Shown here piece by piece: positions 60,396 to 64,000 of a DNA stretch of 64,000 nucleotides (position 1 is the first letter of the stretch; each line of letters opens with the position of its first letter). The translations under genes were made by a program, and so were the position numbers. The stretch is from Manihot esculenta (lineage: Eukaryota > Streptophyta > Magnoliopsida > Malpighiales > Euphorbiaceae), in NCBI RefSeq assembly GCF_001659605.2, contig NC_035164.2, forward strand, positions 12,498,965 through 12,562,964. The letters run 5' to 3'. The notes under the pieces are model-generated. The model had not been told where the DNA came from, searched no databases, and worked only from the letters and a program-made list of their open reading frames with translations.

Positions 60396-63300
60396 TAATA
60401 TTTTGGGGTAAGTAAGGCACTGACGTTTATTTTGCGCACTATCGTTTCTTTTTTAATGTTCTTGATTTTAAACTAATTAAACAAGTTTTATTTTAATTGA
60501 ATATTTGAATAAATAATTGTTAATAATTATTATATTTTGTTTAATATGTATGAGTATAATATTTTGGGTAACAATGACGCTATTATTTATTTTGTACCCA
60601 TCATTTCTTTTTTAATGTTCAGACACTGTCATTTAATTTGCGCCTTATTGTTTTTTTTTTAAAATGTTCTTGACTTTAAACTAACGAAAGTGAACAATTA
60701 AAGTTTTATTTTAATTGAATATTAGAATAAATGATTACTGATAAATAACAATTTTGTTTATAATGTATGAGTATAATATTTTGGGGTAAGAAAGGCAGTA
60801 TGTTTTATTTTGCGCCCTATCGTTTATTTTTAATGTTTTTGACTTTCAACTAAATAAACAAGTTTTATTTTAATTGAATATTTATATAAATAATTAGTAA
60901 TAATTATTATATTTTATTTATAATGTATGAGTATAATATTTTGGGTAAGAAAGGCACCATCGTTTATGTAGCGCCCATTATTGATTTTTTAATGTTCCGG
61001 CACTGTCGTTTATTTTGCGCCCCATCATTTTTTTTTTAATGTTCTTGACTTTAAACTAATTAAAGTGAACAATTAAAGTTTTATTTTAATTTAATATTTG
61101 AATGAATGATTACTAATATATAACAATTTTGTTTATAACGTATAAGTATACTATTTTAGGGTAAGCAGGACACTGTCATTTATTTTGGGCCTATTGTTTC
61201 TTTTTTAATGTTCCTGACTTCAAACCTATTAAATTCATCAATTAAAGTTTTATTTTAATTGAATATTTGAATAAATGATTACTAATAAATAACAATTTTA
61301 TTTATAGTGTATGAGTATAATATTTTGGGGTAAGAAAGGCACTGTCGTTTATTTCACGCCATATCGTTTCTTTTATAATGTTCAGGCACTGTCGTTTATT
61401 TTGCATCCCATCGTTTCTCTTTTAATGTTCATGTCTTCAAACTAATTAAAGTAAACAATTAAAGTTTTAACTTAATTGGACATTTGAATAAATGATTACT
61501 AATAAATAACAAGTTTATTTATAATGTATAAGTATAATATTTTAGGGTAAGAAAGGTACTATCATTTATTTTGCATCCATCATTTCTTTTTTAATATTCA
61601 TACACTGTCGTTTATTTTGCACCCCATCGTTTCTTTTTAATGATCATGTCTTCAAACTAATTAAAGTAAATAATTAAAGTTTTAATTTAGTTGAACATTT
61701 GAATAAATGATTACTAATAAATAACAAGTTCATTTATAATGTATAAATATAATATTTTAGGGTAAGAAAGGAACTATTATTTATTTTGCGTCCATCATTT
61801 CTTTTTTAATGTTCAGGCACTGTCGTTTATTTTGCACCCCATCGTTTCTTTTTTAATGTTCTTTGACTTTAAACTAATTAAAGTAAACAATTAAAGTTTT
61901 ATTATAATTGAAAATTTGAATAAATGATTACTAATGAATAACAATTTTGTTTATAATGTATGAGTATAATATTTTGGGCTAAGAAAGGCACTATCGTATA
62001 TTTTGTGCCCTATCATTTCTTTTTTAATGTTCTTGACTTTAAACTAATTAAAGTGAACAATTAAAGTTTTATTTTAATTGAATATTTGAATGAATGATTA
62101 CTAATTTATAACAATTTTGTTTATAATGTATAAGTATAATATTTTAGGGTAAGCAGAGCACTGTCATTTATTTTGGGCCTATTGTTTCTTTTTTAATGTT
62201 CCTGACTTCAAACCTATTAAGGTCAACAATTAAAGTTTTATTTTAATTGAATATTTGAATAAATGATTACTAATAAATAACAATTTTATTTATAGCGCAT
62301 GAGTATAATATTTTGGGCTAAGAAAGGCACTGTCGTTTATTTTGCGCCTCATCATTTTTTTTTAATGTTCTTGACTTTAAACTAATTAAAGTTAACAATT
62401 AAAATTTTATTTTAATTGAATATTTGAATAAATGATTACTAATAAATAACAATTTTGCTTATAATGTATGAGTATAATATTTTAGGGTAAGTAAGGCACT
62501 GTCATTTATTTTGGGCCTATTGTTTCTTTTTTAATGTTCCTGACTTCAAACCTATTAAGGTCAACAATTAAAGTTTTATTTTAATTGAATATTTGAATAA
62601 ATGATTACTAATAAATAACAATTTTATTTATGGTGCATGAGTATAATATTTTGGGCTAAGAAAGGCACTGTCGTTTATTTTGCGCCTCAATCATTTTTTT
62701 TTTAATGTTCTTGACTTTAAACTAATTAAAGCTAACAATTAAAATATTTATTTTAATTGAATATTTGAAATATGATTACTAATAATAACAATTTTGCTTA
62801 TAATGTATGAGTNNNNNNNNNNNNNNNNNNNNNNNNNNNNNNNNNNNNNNNNNNNNNNNNNNNNNNNNNNNNNNNNNNNNNNNNNNNNNNNNNNNNNNNN
62901 NNNNNNNNNNNNNNNNNNNNNNNNNNNNNNNNNNNNNTAGTAATATTATTATTATTTTTTTTAAAATGTATGAGTATAATATTTTGGGGTAAGAATGGCA
63001 CGCTTGTTTATTTTGCGACCATCATTTCCTTTTTAATGTTCAGGCACTGCTATTTATTTTGCGCCCCATCGTTTCTTTTTTAATGTTTTTTTACTTTAAA
63101 CTAATATTTTGGGTAAGAAAGACACCGTCGTATATTTTGCGCCACATTATTTCTTTTTTAATATTCTTGACTTTAAACTAAATAAAATGAACAATTAACG
63201 TTTTGTTTTAATTAATTATTTGAATGAATGATTACTAATATATAAATATTTTGTTTATAATATATAAGTATAATATTTTAGGGTAAGCAGGGCACTGTCA

Positions 63301-63437
63301 TTTATTTTGGGCCCATTGTTTCTTTTTTAATGTTCTGACTTCAAACCTATTAAAGTGAACAATTATAGTTTTATTTTAATTCAATATTTGAATAAATGAT
63401 TACTAATAAATAACAATTTTATTTATATTGTATGAGT
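60396..63437. repeat. Higher-order unit, copy 2, interrupted by the gap
   Basis: It follows copy 1 almost base for base from 60396 to about 62690, then enters the N run. After the gap (62938) the match resumes at the equivalent of 59894. The next copy starts at about 63438 and runs off the window. Confidence 0.78.
62813..62937. other. Assembly gap (125 N)
   Basis: A run of 125 undetermined bases inside the satellite. Open frames across it are artefacts. Confidence 0.99.
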
Positions 63438-64000
63438 ATATATTTTTGGGGTAAGTAAGGCACTGACGTTTATTTTGCGCACTATCGTTTCTTTTTTAAT
63501 GTTCTTGATTTTAAACTAATTAACAAGTTTTATTTTAATTGAATATTTTGAATAAATAATTGTTAATAATTATTATATTTTGTTTAATATGTATGAGTAT
63601 AATATTTTGGGTAACAATGACGCTATTATTTATTTTGTACCCATCATTTCTTTTTTAATGTTCAGACACTGTCATTTAATTTGCGCCTTATTGTTTTTTT
63701 TTTAAAATGTTCTTGACTTTAAACTAACGAAAGTGAACAATTAAAGTTTTATTTTAATTGAATATTAGAATAAATGATTACTGATAAATAACAATTTTGT
63801 TTTATAATGTATGAGTATAATATTTTGGGTAAGAAAGGCAGTATGTTTTATTTTGCGCCCTATCGTTTTTTTTAATGTTTTTGACTTTCAACTAAATAAA
63901 CAAGTTTTTATTTTAATTGAATATTTATAATAAATAATTAGTAATAATTATTATATTTTATTTATAATGTATGAGTATAATATTTTGGGTAAGAAAGGCA

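Larger units (their letters stand above)
44743..64000. repeat. Satellite array, segment 3, to the window end
   Basis: About 19 kb of the same AT-rich tandem satellite with the same monomer classes. It shows strong long-range copying (see the separate higher-order repeat entries). There is one assembly gap. The array continues beyond the window. No gene or transposon is seen in it. Confidence 0.95.

Noticed and set aside
8906..64000. Regularly spaced repeats, considered as a CRISPR-like array.
   Set aside because: The repeats are contiguous 160-170-bp monomers without unique spacers, in a plant genome.

Overview
This is a stretch of plant (eudicot) nuclear heterochromatin with no intact host gene. 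Three things point there: plant-type LTR retrotransposons primed by tRNA-iMet or tRNA-Asp, a Mutator-like element carrying a piece of plant acetolactate synthase, and a very AT-rich tandem satellite with a period of about 170 bp. The LTR families remind me of Euphorbiaceae such as cassava or rubber tree, but that is recall and low confidence.

Layout. 1-8905 is a nest of LTR retrotransposons. Element A (minus strand: partial gag, PBS, 5' LTR 941-3177) sits inside the gag of a related element B (minus: gag 3178-3871, PBS, 5' LTR 4142-6469). B sits inside the 3' untranslated region of element C (plus: 6470-7474, then 3' LTR 7475-8905). From 8906 to the end of the window everything is one satellite array, broken only by later insertions. 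These are a Copia element on the minus strand (22827-35005, TSD CTTGA), itself split by element D (23747-30740, TSD ATATG), and a 1,805-bp Mutator-like element (42938-44742, 9-bp TSD TTTCTTTTT). A run of Ns (62813-62937) marks an assembly gap.

How the parts relate. D belongs to the same Athila-like Ty3/gypsy family as C. It has two 1,446-bp LTRs in which I found only one difference, so it is a very recent insertion. It nevertheless lacks the gag capsid core, reverse transcriptase, RNase H and integrase, and keeps only a zinc knuckle and an aspartic protease region, so it must have been moved by proteins supplied in trans. The Copia element is older (about 12 differences between its 303-bp LTRs), and most of its stops can be explained by C-to-T or G-to-A changes. 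The Mutator-like element carries an acetolactate synthase pseudogene with an internal deletion, a nonsense codon and a 1-bp frameshift.

Most unusual signals. Both gypsy families have multiplied a short perfect dyad. In C/D it is GTGATTTG-CC-CAAATCAC, present in LTR, 3' UTR and coding sequence, with at least one doubly substituted copy that keeps the symmetry. In A/B it is TTCGGC-N-GCCGAA with a variable centre base, often in pairs 19-20 bp apart just upstream of the LTR TATA box. The satellite also has long-range higher-order copies (about 6.9 kb and 4.17 kb), which allow the true size of the assembly gap to be predicted.
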